DNA of 64,000 bases from Bradysia coprophila (taxonomy: Eukaryota > Arthropoda > Insecta > Diptera > Sciaridae). A program made the translations under genes and the position numbers. The stretch covers positions 798,062 to 862,061 of the forward strand of contig NW_023503302.1 in the NCBI RefSeq assembly GCF_014529535.1, written 5' to 3'. How positions within the stretch are numbered: the stretch's first letter is position 1; every line of letters starts with the position of its first letter. The notes below the pieces were generated by a model. The model was not told where the DNA came from. It worked only from the letters and a program-made list of their open reading frames with translations, and ran no database searches. This document shows, in pieces, positions 33,780-45,385 of the stretch.

Positions 33780-36700
33780 ATGTCATCATCGAAATATCAA
33801 AATGCTGTGCCAGGCGGCTATGAAGACAGCGATGAGGTATGCTCGTAGTTATCAAAAAATTTTGAAATATTTTTTTTTATTGAATCATTCGTAAATGTTC
33901 AAGGACGAAGGATATTCCATGGCAAGCATTAAAAAGACATGTGAAAATATGAAGATTACTGTATTACCTGATATAACCGAAAATGCTGGCTTAAATGGTC
34001 ACAAATTTGATGCTACCTTAGAGCCAGAAGTGAAAAGCTGGTTTCAACAAATCGAAACAACATGGAAAAGCTGTACGTACACCTAATACCACCGGACTGA
34101 TGGTTTCGTATTATGTGTTCAGCGAAAATATTTTTTTTTACTTAATTGCAGACAAACGTGGTCCAACTTTGACGCATAAGCTTTTCTCATTTTTCGCCAA
34201 TTGTTCAAATCCATTTTTATACTCCTTAAAGTTGTATGCGAATTGCAACAGTAATTTGTCAAAATCAAATAGTTTAGCGTATGCAAGTAAGTCCACCATT
34301 AAATGACATTTTTGGATATTTTTTTAAAATCTTACGGGAGCTATTATGATTTGACTGAACCTAATTGTTCACGAGAAATATTGAATGGAATTTTTAGCAC
34401 CTTCTTAATAACTGACATGATAAATTCACACAAATTCTATCGGCAACATAGAAAGTCTAAAAAAAACTACCTTTTCCGCTGATTGGTGAAAAAACGGAAC
34501 TGTTATTCCTAGTTCAAGCAAAACAAGGTCTATACAGTGGGGAACTCAGATGGGTGAAGCAATGTGGCTAGGAATTTCTTCACTCTATAGTGTCAAGTAG
34601 TCGAAAAAACTAAAGGTCAGGCAACACGTAATGTAATTGGTTAAATTTTCCAAACTCGAAAGCAAAATTTAAAATGAAATTAAATCTTAGTCACTGTGGG
34701 TATGGCACGTCGGCTTAGGTGTGGGTTTCGAATTTTTATGGCAATCTTTTGCTTCTGTTTCGGATTTAGTTTCAGGACCTGAAGGATTTTCAGCAGTAGA
34801 TCCTGGAGAATTTGGCTTAACTGATCCATTCATGACACCTTTTATCCAATCTAGGTTTCCAGAAACGCTAGTAAAAACGGACGGTTGACCGCCTCCTTGA
34901 TTTTTACAGTCTTCCCTAGAACCGCCTGGACCTCTGGAATCCACTCCAATTTGAGTGGGGTTACGATCTCTGGTGACCAAAGGACTTCCAGAATCACCCT
35001 AGAAGGCTGTCAGTTAGAACTCTTGAATTTTCAAAGCAAAACTTACTGCACACGGTCCTGATTCATCATTGTCTCCTTTAGCGCAAATTTGCCTCTCCTT
35101 AGTTACTCCGGCTTCACCTTTCAGTTCATTATTGCACTGATCTGTAGTTATAGTGTGCGAATTTGCTCTAGACATTTGGTAGGTGTCAGGATTGTTCGGA
35201 TTAGTTCCAAAACCTTGAATATAAACGTCTGTATCGTCTTTTGGATAATATGAAGTGGTGCGAGGCAATTTAATGGTTTTTTTGGTGGAACCATCTAAAG
35301 AAATTGGTTTTTTCAGTTTGAGCATTCCGATGTCGTTGTCATTGCCGCCATTCTCAAATTTAGCATATACAGCTTCGACATTATATAGCTCGCCACCTTC
35401 ATCCGAGTATGCTGATCCAACACGTATGTCGAACATTTCTGGATCTATCACTTTCGGAGTTGAATGCTCGAAATCAAAACTCACACCTGAGAACGAACAG
35501 AATTAATCCAAACTATTTTCAAATGAACCAACAGTACACTCACAATGTCCAGCCGTGAGAATGAACTGACTACTCACAATCGATCCTCCACATTTACCAT
35601 AACCATTTCCAACTCTAGCCATGTACGGAGCCTGTTCAATGTCTATGAGATATCCATTGCTGATTCTTGCACCACAAGAAACCAGCTTGACTATGCCTAG
35701 GAGGTATGAAATATGATATACGATAAGATTTGCAACCTGCATTCTTGAAAAATCGACTTGTAAATAAAAGAATTGAGAGGGTACGAATCCATTTTATAGG
35801 TCGAAATACCACAATTAGCGATAAGAATGACGTTCGCATGAAACAAAATAATTTGTTTCATTCACATTGTTTCACATTATTAGCCATTATTATTATGTAA
35901 ATTGGGAGTGAAGCGCTGATTGGTTTAGATCGATATGAGTTTTCGACCTAAATTTATTTATTAATTGGGGGACATCCATTAATCCCGTCAGCTTTCTAGG
36001 AAGGAGAGGACTGGGCTCTAGTATAGATAAGTAAATTTTACTTTGATCTGAAAATCTAGGAAAACAGCAGACGGGCTTTACGGATGTCTATGCGGGTCTT
36101 TAAAAGAGAAAAACAATTTCATTTCTTTTTCAGTACTGGAAGACCTTTACAATTTCAAGCAAACAAATGATATTCGGTCAGATCAATTTGTCGACGATAA
36201 TTTACGAATGGTGGCTTTCAATTTTATCAAGAAGCAAAGCCAGCCAAATTTATACAAAATTGCCGTTGTAACGTTCGATTTGATGAGCAGTCGTCATTTG
36301 TTCGTTGATAAAATCCGGGAACTGATTCGGGAACACCATTACAAAGAGGTATATATCAAGGTTTATTTTAAGGGAATTAAATTCTTAGAAAGTTCTTAAA
36401 GTTTGCAAGAGATTTTCACAATACATGGACTCCTAAGATCGCTCATCGAAATACCCATGTCCTTTTTATGACTTTCTCAGTCTTTTTAATGTTTTTGATT
36501 CCAACCAACTAATTTCGTTTAAAAATTTAAGAATTTTTAGGAGCTGGAAGAATTTAATTCCTAAAAATGGACTCTGTACCCTAGCTAGACGGAGAATAAG
36601 AAATGTCAATATTGTCTTCTCGAAATCATTGAACTCAGTTCCATACAAAATAAAAGAATCGTGTCACACTAGTCACACTATTTTCATAGGTTTTTTTCCC

Positions 36701-39700
36701 TCGAAAAATGTTTGTTCATCTGGCCAGCCTATTTTCGTGAAATTTATTTTCAATTTTTCATGAAATTCTCGAAATTCTTGCGAATTTTTTCAAATCCTCA
36801 ATATTTTTGATTGTTCTTGAGAATGCTCGTAGGAAAAGTAGGGGCCTGTAGGGGCTCTCTTTGGTGTAACGAGCTAGTGGCGTGGAAATAAGTATCGTGA
36901 ATTTTCCTTCTCTTTTTCAGGCAAGTCAATTGGCATACGAATTGGAACTATTCCATGAATTTACGCTGTACGAATTAGTGTTACCGTTGATATTGCAAGA
37001 TAAAATATCAATTGCTGAAGAATATCTCGTTAAAGCGGTTCATTTGCGAAAACCGTTAGTACAACTGCTTGACTCGTTTTTAAATAAATCGTCCAGTGTG
37101 TCACACAATTGCAGCAACATTATTCTGTAAGCAGATGCTCCGACCTTATTCGACCCTGCTATCAATTTTCATCAATTTTATTTTCGTGTTCTGCAGCAAG
37201 TACAACTATCCCGATGTCAAATTCAATAAACTGCAATCGAAACCGTTAACAAAATTGATTATAAGATTGGCAAAATTGTACTCCCTTCCCAATGATACAA
37301 TTCCGAATGTGATAAGATCGAAAAACTATGGTGCTCTGCAATTTCTGATGCATAAAAAATACGGCGAGAAAAGCCTAAGTAAATTCTGAAATTTCTCCAA
37401 TTTCGTTGATGTCTCATCCAATATTTTATCGGCACAGACAAAGATTCCTGGGAAGAAATGGTGAAAGAGACCGTACCGGTGGACTCTCTTTCGTTGCAAA
37501 TGGAGTTGATCGACTCATGTACGAATTACGGTGACTATGCAGAGGGGGCTTTCTGGGCAAGGTGATTTATTGTTAACTAAATTTATTTGGTCCATGTCAA
37601 CGACATTTTATCGTTATAGACACTTCCGAATACCGGCAGAAAATCTGCCAACTTTGGTAAACGATTACATTGAACAGAGGTGAGTCCAAGATTCAAAATC
37701 AAATCGCTGAGAACTATTCGCTGATTGTTCCTCCGTAGTAAAAATCAAAACGGTGAAAGAACACTGTCAGACAGTGCAGACTCGGAAATCGATTCATCAA
37801 TGACTCATGCAAACGAAACAGCTGAATCAATTCATTTGCTATCACTGGAATCGTCACAGCTTCATCTTGTTGACACTCGCACCAAGTTCTTCGCAATGTT
37901 ACGAACGTTGACCCGTGAAAATATGGTGGCATTCGATGCAGAATGGAAGCCCACATTTTTTTCCACCAACGAAGTTGCATTGATTCAATTGGTAATTGAA
38001 AAAGAAAAGAAAATTAGACGCATCAGTCGACTTGACAGCGAAACTGAAATTTTGTTGTCCTATTAGGCGACTAGGCAACAGGTGTTTTTGGTCGATGTTA
38101 TACAGCTAGATATCAACAACGATGATTGGAATCAATTGGGTCGACAGATTTTTAATAACATGGAAATTCTGAAGTTAGGTACGTGTTGTTTGCTTATACC
38201 GATTGGCTATACGTGAAAACATTTCCCATTCTAAATAGGATTTTCGCCGACCAACGATTTGGCGATGTTTCAAAAGCTCATTCCTGGTCTAAACTTGTCT
38301 TCGTTGGCACTAACTTCGTATTTAGACTTGCAAGAATTGTGGCACAGACTCCATTCGATGTCACAATTTAAGTTTCCCTACGAACGTAAGGACATTGCGT
38401 TATGCGATTGATTGCACCGCAGTTCTCTAATCGATTTGAAAATAGTTTCAGAAGAAACTGGCGGCACGTCATTGAACAATTTGGTGCAACTTTGTCTAGG
38501 CCGAAAGTTGGATAAATCAAATCAATTTTCAAACTGGGAAAAGCGACCGCTACGCCAGGATCAATTGACATATGCTGGTAAGTCCGACGAAAAGAGAATT
38601 TTCTTCGTTAAACTCAAAGACTTCATTTGAACATTACCAGCCCTGGACGCATATTGTTTGATCGAAATCCATGATGTGATCGAAAGAGAATTCAATCGAA
38701 TCGAAATCGATTTCAATGAATTCATCAATACCTTTCTGACGGAAAGAAAGAGCAGTCGAATCGTACTTAAGAAATCGGTGCTGAGTGCAAATTCTCAAAA
38801 AAGAGCTGCAACCACAGTAGTACAAGCGGTTGGTCCTAATCCAAATAGTGTTGGGTAAGACTTTTGTGATCACTTTTTCTTCTGCTGTTCACGCAATGTC
38901 CGGTTTATCGATAGAGTAACCAACGTGAAATTCATCTGTGATATAATGCTGGGTGGCTTATCAAGGGCGTTACGGAAAGTCGGTATTGATGCCATTTCGT
39001 TAACTTCAAACGACAATATCGATCATTACATTCAAGTTGCTCAAAGAGAAAATCGTTACTTTCTCACACGGGGAAATTTCTATGTTCGGGTAAGTGACCA
39101 CGGGCCGACGCAAATATTTGCGATCATTGACTCAATCTGTTGTCGCTCCTAGTGCTCAAAATTTCTACCACCCGGACATTGTTACAACGTTGCAAATGAT
39201 CAGCGACATGATCAATTGCAAGAGGTGCTCAGCTACTTTAACTTAACGGTAACCGAGGCAAACGCATTCAGTCGATGCATACGATGCAATGGCAACGAAT
39301 TCTTGTACGTGACCCAAAATGAAATGAGTGAAATGACCAGAATACCACTAGCAACACCGGCACCGCAGTCTCACGATTCCTATCTGAACGATCAAAAAGC
39401 AAGAAGTTGGACATTACGTATGCGTTGAATGCAATGTCACATTTGTAAAGCGTCACTAATTCACTTTTCATTTTAAGGTAAATTAACGCCATATTGCAAG
39501 GAGAAAAGAATCACCACCAATGGTATACCGATTCACATATCTGTTATCAGAAAGGAAACTCTAAACTTGTATCCATCGTTTTATGTCTGCGAGGTAAGCG
39601 TTGCGTTTTCAGTTGATCGTTTAAACGGCAATTTACTATACCAACTGTGTTATTTGCTGTCTTTATAACAGGGCTGTGGAAAATGTTACTGGAACGGGTC

Positions 39701-39746
39701 GCATCTCAGGGCAACGGCGAGTTATGTTAGAACTAAAAAGCGATAG
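33780..39746 (+). CDS. EXD3 / MUT-7 / Nibbler-type 3'-5' exoribonuclease
   Basis: Seventeen exons join in phase to 876 residues: 33780-33836, 33904-34072, 34152-34286, 36134-36348, 36921-37126, 37197-37378, 37438-37561, 37620-37679, 37739-37991, 38067-38178, 38239-38385, 38452-38577, 38641-38854, 38915-39089, 39153-39417, 39478-39593 and 39672-39746. Residues 1-380 are helical. A DEDDy exonuclease follows: exo I FDAEW (about 448-452), exo II LGFSPTNDLAMF, exo III Y-A-A-L-D. A Mut7-C domain starts at about 670 (KFICDIMLGGLSRALRKVGI) and has zinc-binding pairs CIRC and CGKC. Drosophila Nibbler trims miRNA and piRNA 3' ends; C. elegans MUT-7 acts in RNA silencing. Length matches human EXD3. All catalytic acids are present. 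Intron 3 contains a protease gene on the other strand. Confidence 0.92.
34687..35742 (-). CDS. Secreted chymotrypsin-family (S1) serine protease, nested gene
   Basis: Exons 35742-35544, 35486-35047 and 34998-34687 (minus strand) join in phase to 316 residues. A hydrophobic signal (about residues 1-22) precedes GARISNGYLID, which resembles the R-I-x-x-G activation site. The catalytic triad is visible: His in LTAGHC, Asp in NDIGMLKL, Ser in GDSGSP. The residue at the primary specificity position (six before the catalytic serine) is glycine, which points to elastase- or chymotrypsin-like rather than trypsin-like specificity (inference). A proline/serine/threonine-rich tail of about 50 residues follows the protease domain. 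The whole gene lies in intron 3 of the exonuclease gene on the opposite strand. Digestive or haemolymph roles are both possible. Confidence 0.9.
35792..35798 (-). promoter_or_regulatory. TATA box of the nested serine protease
   Basis: TATAAAA on the minus strand lies 50 bases upstream of the ATG, leaving room for a start site near CTCAATTC about 25-30 bases downstream. Confidence 0.6.
36349..36610. repeat. MITE-like repeat in exonuclease intron 4
   Basis: TTTATTTTAAGGGAATTAAATTC near the left and GAATTTAATTCCTAAAAATGG near the right are inverted. A related element with the same arms occurs at about 47880-48170. It begins within a few bases of the exon 4 donor site. Confidence 0.5.
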
Positions 39747-40038
39747 AAAAGCTATCACTTTGATACGTTTTAAAACTGAATGGTGTGCTACAAATTTGGA
39801 AAGGAATAAAGTGGCAAACATGCTTTGCTGGACATTGTTAAAAAAATTTTTTTTTTTTGTGAAAATATGACGATTTTGATGTAATTCGTGGAAGGACTTA
39901 TGATCTACAACCTTCCAGCCTCACTACCGACCTGCGAAATCCAATTGTTTCAAATAAGATCATACTAATAATATGCAGTACGTACATCCATCGTTACAAA
40001 ATATTTAAAAACAATCACAACGATCAGCATAAAATAGT
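39747..40038. other. Interval between convergent genes
   Basis: Short 3' intergenic stretch; no feature recognised. Confidence 0.4.
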
Positions 40039-41101
40039 TTAATTTGCTAGACATAGTCCAGGATATAAGGTACTACAACCGTAAGAGCATCTAGAGCATG
40101 GTTCACCAGACGTGTAGATGGGAGCGTTCAAAATGTTAGACAAAGAATAATTGCAGACGAAATACAGCGTCACATCACGATTTCTCTTGTACATGACCAT
40201 TGCGCATCCAACCTTTGTACTTTCGGACGAAACGATTTGCGTAAAGTGACCGATTTTCCTTCTAAAAAGGCAAACAAATTTTGATTTATCCCGTCGAATG
40301 ATCAACAAGCAATTTTAGACGAACCCATTCGACCGGTAGCGATCAATCACATTCATGTCAGCGTTTATGTGTTCGGTGAACCATCGATCCATAAAATAAT
40401 TTATGGCGTCGCTAAATGAAGACCATTTGAATTTCGACGACGATCGGATTTCGTATAAATTTTGACCGGCCAATGGAAATCTGTCTGTGAAATGGGACCG
40501 CTTGAGCATTTTGCTTTAACTTATCGTCCTTAACTAGGTCAACTTACCAGTTTTGAAGCATTTATCGTGGCCAAATTTACAGGTTTTAACATTCATTTCA
40601 GCTAGGGTAGCTAGTTCATCGTCCCAAGTCTACACAGAAAAAAAGGTAAAATGAGAAAACTGAAATGCTTTTAAGTATTGAAACTCGTCTCCTTACCATC
40701 TGAGCCATACTGTCCGCCGAATCATACCCATCAATTTGACCCATTGCCACGAAACTTCGGAGTTGGTTATGTTTGTTCAGGATAAAGTATTTCATGTTAT
40801 TGGTCATGTTTACCAACAACCGATTATCCGGACACTTGGGACTAAAATCCTTAAATTTGAGAATAAAAACTCTTTCGTCCAAGTTCCGCAGTTCACTTCA
40901 ATCGAAAATACTTACGCCGTCATTATCGCAACCAATATGTTTGCCATACCCGTAGCAAAGACCTGGATTACAATAATCCGTTGCCATAACACTCACTGCA
41001 CCATAGACAATCACAACTGCTGCAACAATTTTCTTTATCGTCTGTTCATTATAAGAAAAACAAAATTTTTGATTAAACTTACCAAAAGTGAGGAACAGCA
41101 T
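40039..41101 (-). CDS. CAP-superfamily secreted protein (antigen 5-like), copy 1
   Basis: Six minus-strand exons: 41101-41083, 41016-40916 (or from 41019), 40849-40697, 40629-40548, 40484-40325 and 40261-40039, about 245 residues. The short first exon plus the second gives a signal peptide MLFLTF(A)VVIVYGAVSVMA and a mature start TDYCNPGLC, the usual insect antigen 5 N-terminus. The CAP domain shows ILNKHNQLR, TWDDELATLAEMNVKTC, FPLAGQNL, KIGHFTQIV and YFVCNYS, followed by a cysteine-rich end. The acceptor of exon 2 is a tandem GCAGCAG, so two isoforms differing by one residue are possible. The donor of exon 5 (GG-GTTCGT) is weak but needed for phase. Family members occur in saliva, gut and venom; the role here is unknown. 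Confidence 0.88.
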
Positions 41102-42135
41102 ATCGATTGAAGCCCAAAACCAAACTGATCGGTGCTCCGGAATTTACCATTTTGATAAAGATTTTAATTCCGTCGACGGACGGGAGGTTCATTGTTAAGG
41201 TTACAACACATGGACCAACACCAAGTCTGTAATAACATCGTATGAAAGAAGGTAATTGGTCATTCTCCTTCAGGCATATTGAATACAATAAGAACTTGCT
41301 GCTGTGACTTTTACAAATTCTCAATGCATCGGATACGGTCATTCACATTCAGACTAGTTGCAACAAACTGAAAAAATAAAACTTACTAAACACTCGATGG
41401 TGTATCAGCCACTTAATACTTAGCTTATCATTTCGAGAATAAATCGTCTTCTAATGAGTCGAACCGAATAATAAAACATTTTTTTTCTCCAAAATATTAA
41501 AACTTAAATCTCAGGTGTAAAAAGGTGTTGCATAACACCACAACATTGTCAAATTAATCTTCTTAAAATTGGATTTTATCCATTTTTAACAATGTTTGCC
41601 TTAAAATCGTAATTTTTCATTTACAATCGGTAGATAGCGGCAAAATAATCACCCAATAAATTTGAATTTAACTGATTGATCTATCCGAGGACGTGTGATG
41701 CCGCCAATTTTAAAAGAATTTTTTATTTTAATTATTCAAAACATCTTTTTTGTCGGCACAATTCTGTTCTGATTTCGTTGTGGCAATTTAAATAATATTG
41801 GAAAGAATTGGCAGACAAAATGGTACTTCTTTGTCGGAATCGGAACAATGAAAGATGCCTGGTATGGTGTTGTATGAATGACCAAATTAAGTCATTGAAT
41901 AAATTTCTTATCTGTAATCTAGTTACATAACACAGCGTATTGATACTTCGATGCAAATTAAAGTATTTTTAGCTCAACAAGGGCTTGCGACGAATACGAT
42001 ACACAGGAAAATAACGGTCCGACTGTGAAAACACAAAAGTATTTTCAAAAAAAATTCAGTAAACGATCTAATAGATTTTACGTGTTACGGCATGTTTCAT
42101 TTTCATTTACATTGCCTAATCACGTAAAGCATTGT
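41102..42135. other. Spacer between CAP copy 1 and a repeat cluster
   Basis: AT-rich; a minus-strand frame 41342-41079 upstream of CAP copy 1 has no family or splice support. No gene is called. Confidence 0.4.
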
Positions 42136-42199
42136 ACTTCCGAGGTTCCAAGTTGTGTATTTGACAAGTGCGGAATACACAACTTGGAACCTCGGAAGT
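42136..42199. repeat. Perfect 26-bp hairpin with 12-base loop
   Basis: Arms 42136-42161 and 42174-42199 are exact reverse complements (ACTTCCGAGGTTCCAAGTTG.. / ..CAACTTGGAACCTCGGAAGT). It could be a complete tiny foldback or the core of a larger MITE. Confidence 0.75.
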
Positions 42200-42337
42200 A
42201 ATATACTAATAATATCTAATACTCGGTGGGACAAAAACATTCTTTTCCCAATATGTCGATGTAATATATTTTACTATGCTGGTGCATGTAATAAGGCTAT
42301 TACATGTATAGGCAATAACCTTTACATCACTCGCATA

Positions 42338-42660
42338 GTAAAACGTCGTACTACACACGGAAAATAAAGTGATATCTCGTATCACGATGAGTAAAAGTAC
42401 CTCGGGCTGCCGCCCTCGGATACTTTTTCTCATCTGGATACGAGATATCACTTTACTTCCCTTGCATAGTAATGTACTATACTGTAATAGTGAGGTAAAG
42501 TGGATATTCCCTCACTAGTGAAAACCTTTTTCCTCATTTTTAAAGTAAAACGTTATACTTTACACGTGAAATAATTTGATATCTCGTATCACGATGAGTA
42601 AAAGTACCTCGGGCTGAAGACCTCGGATACTTTTACTCACTCGGCAAGCCTCGACTTCTT
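42338..42660. repeat. Two copies of a hairpin repeat, spacing 207 bp
   Basis: GATATCTCGTATCACGATGA, continuing GTAAAAGTACCTCGGGCTG, occurs at 42371 and at 42578. The first copy is followed by its inverted match ending GGATACGAGATATCACTTTA, making a stem of about 40 bp. The second has a shorter inverted partner. Confidence 0.65.
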
Positions 42661-42802
42661 CGTGACAAGTGTGTACTCTATTTTATCACATAAGCGATAC
42701 CGAGACAACAACATAGACCTGAAGTGTAATTTTTGAATTATTCTTCTAGTTAAGTAATTTTGACATCCGAAGCATATTTTGAGCATATGTGATAATAGTC
42801 AC

Positions 42803-42899
42803 CTCTGTCCACATGTTTATTTACACACTTGGGGAGTTATTGCATGAGCCGAAGGCGAGTGTTGTAACCTTAAGTGTCTAAATAAACATTTGGACAGAG
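42803..42899. repeat. Inverted-repeat element of 97 bp
   Basis: CTCTGTCCACATGTTTATTTA and its mirrored TAAATAAACATTTGGACAGAG form imperfect arms of about 28 bp. It has a similar style to the neighbouring hairpins. Confidence 0.6.
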
Positions 42900-43892
42900 T
42901 TGAATACGCTATTTTATCTACCGACGGCGAAGTAATAGCACTTTTTCACTGCTATTATTTCACCTAGGTAGATAAATGAAATTATCGTGGGCCTTCGATC
43001 TTAGATGAAGAAAAATCCCACATGTCGAAAAAAGCACATAAATCTAGAGAAAATTCCATACGAAAAAGGTTAATCGAAGCATTTGCCATTTGCGGTAGAC
43101 GTAAATATTGTCCTTGTAGCCGAATCTATAAGGGCAGCTACCGAAAGTGACAGAAATAAAATAGTTTCAACCCTTTACAGACGGCGGTAACGAAATTTGG
43201 TTTATTTTCATGATGCTGTCAACCTTATCGGCCTTCGACCTGTCTGTACCGGTACACATAATTTTTGTTCTATGGACACCTCCATGACATGTACTGACAT
43301 CGTAGTGTTATCCGAGATGTACTCATACTCTTAACCCTTGATCATACTATTCTCTCCGATTTTTTTATTGTTTACCAACAATTGCTTGGATGTAGTAGAC
43401 GTTTAGGTGCACTTTCAATGAGTTGTATTTTTCAATGCGGTTCAAATGAGGGTGACGTACGAATAGTGGCTTTCTCAACTTTGTTGATTTTTATCATATT
43501 ATTAATAAATATGAAGCGAAGCCCCACTGATTTCTACATCAGAGATTAATTTTAAGTAGTGTTTTAACACCTTGGAGGATGGTTGCATGTGCCATTGTCC
43601 CGTACATTCTCTGAGAAGCATAATCTCACGTTCAAAAATAAAGACTTGGAAGTAGTTAGGTTTATTTGCGTGTGCGAGAACCCAATTTACCCCCCTAAAC
43701 ACAGACAGGTAATGTCAACATTAACAGATAGGATTTCGTTTTAGCAAACAAAATAATAGACAAATATTTCGTATGGATTTTATCACTACTATTTACACAC
43801 GCCAATAGAACGGCTGGACTGTTGCATATAACTGTTACCATGGTCAAAATCGAAATCACTTTTTCTAAAAAACAAATTCAATGAACTCAAGT

Positions 43893-44336
43893 AAAGTTCG
43901 GAACAGATCACTTTTATCTGATCTGAAACTGAAAAAAGACGATCTGAAATTTTCAGATTCAGTTCAGATTGATTTAAAATTTATCTGATCTGAATCTGAA
44001 AATTTCAGATCAAATCTGAATTCAAACTGAAAACTGAAAATCTGAATTTTTGCAATCTGATCTGAAATTTTTCAGATTGATCTGAAAATTTTTGCAATTT
44101 CGTGAAATTTTCATACAAATTTTTCAGATAATCAGACAAATCAGTTTTTATCCGAACTGAATCTGAAATCAAGTGATCTGAAATTTCAGATTCAGATCAG
44201 ATTCAATTCAATAGTAATCTGATCTGAATCTGAAAATTTCAGATACAATTTTTCAGATTCAGTTCAGATCTGTTCTGAAAATTTCTCAATCTGATCTGAA
44301 AATTTTCAGATTAATCTGATCTGTTCCGACCTCTAA
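43893..44336. mobile_element. hAT-like MITE with GATCTGAA/TTCAGATC internal repeats
   Basis: The element is flanked by an exact 8-bp duplication ACTCAAGT (43885-43892 and 44337-44344). Inverted ends share TTCGGAACAGATC near the left and GATCTGTTCCGA..CCTCTAA at the right. The 444-bp interior consists almost wholly of overlapping CTGATCTGAAAATTTCAGAT-like motifs, self-complementary throughout. No coding capacity. Confidence 0.8.
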
Positions 44337-44398
44337 ACTCAAGTTTCTTAGAGTATAAATACGGGATTGTAAAAAAAATCTTTCCATTTTTAGTGGCG

Positions 44399-44619
44399 TG
44401 GGGTAATTTGGCACACAGTGCTAAAACAACGCATTTTTCAACTACGTAAAAGGTGAACTCGCACACGATTTTTCGATACCAAAATTTTGTAAAAGGAGTC
44501 ATTAAGTCGATGACATGGCTAAAAAGCATTTGCAGCAATAAACTTGCGGTTGCGAGTTCACCTTTTACGTCGGTTAAAAAAGCGTTTTTTTGGCACCGTG
44601 TGCCAGATTGCACGATACC
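44399..44619. mobile_element. MITE with about 65-bp inverted arms
   Basis: The left arm (TTTGGCACACAGTGC .. TACGTAAAAGGTGAACTCGC) and the right arm (GCGAGTTCACCTTTTACGTC .. GGCACCGTGTGCCAGA) are inverted with modest divergence. The loop is about 90 bases. No clear target duplication. Confidence 0.6.
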
Positions 44620-45265
44620 TTTTTAGTGTAGATACCTTAGGCAGAGTCAGAGAGTTTGGGAAAGAGTTTGCAGGGTATTTTCTACAAACAATGTAACTTG
44701 ATCTTGTCACACAACTGCCATCGTAGGTGTTGAATTTCGTGACTCTGTCTAGCTTAATATCTAAATTGACTCTAACAAACAAATGAATGTTGAAATACAG
44801 TTGATATAAATAAAAGAAGATGTACGGTCGAGCACGTTTAAATTTACTGGAAACAAAAAATTATGTTTTTTTTATGCCACATTCATTATGAGAGACATCA
44901 GATGCTGTCCAAACAAATATATTTTTTTTTAAATAGCGTCGTTGTTGTTTGTATGTATAGTATATTGATGTTGGGCTATCCAATAATTCCATAAATTCAA
45001 TCGAACATGCAAAACAATCGCATAAAAGACAGCTTTACTGATTTGACGAGTTTTTTTTTCCTACTTCTCTGTCTGTATATTATAATTCTACAGCACGACA
45101 CGCTTCATAATCATACATTTTATGTTAAAATTAGAAGAATTTTTTCGCCTATAAAAAAGTTTCAAATATCTAACAACGAATTTCGCACAAGAATGACCAA
45201 TAGAGAAACGTTCATAATGTTTCTTGTTTGTGTTATAATCGTTTCGAATATTTAATTTCCGCGGT

Positions 45266-45273
45266 TATATAAG
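45266..45273 (+). promoter_or_regulatory. TATA box of CAP copy 2
   Basis: TATATAAG lies about 35 bases before a CAGTC initiator-like sequence (45301-45305), and the ATG follows 81 bases later. Confidence 0.55.
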
Positions 45274-45385
45274 GAGTTGATGGTATACACCTAATCTTAA
45301 CAGTCTATTTAGAACACTTGAACAAGATTGATTTTTAATTTAGCTAATAAGTTGTTATCTGAAACGTAATTACGTATTGAAAAAA

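Noticed and set aside
41079-41342. 87-codon minus-strand frame upstream of CAP copy 1
   Set aside because: It overlaps the first CAP exon in another frame and has no family signature; the signal peptide from the spliced model is better.
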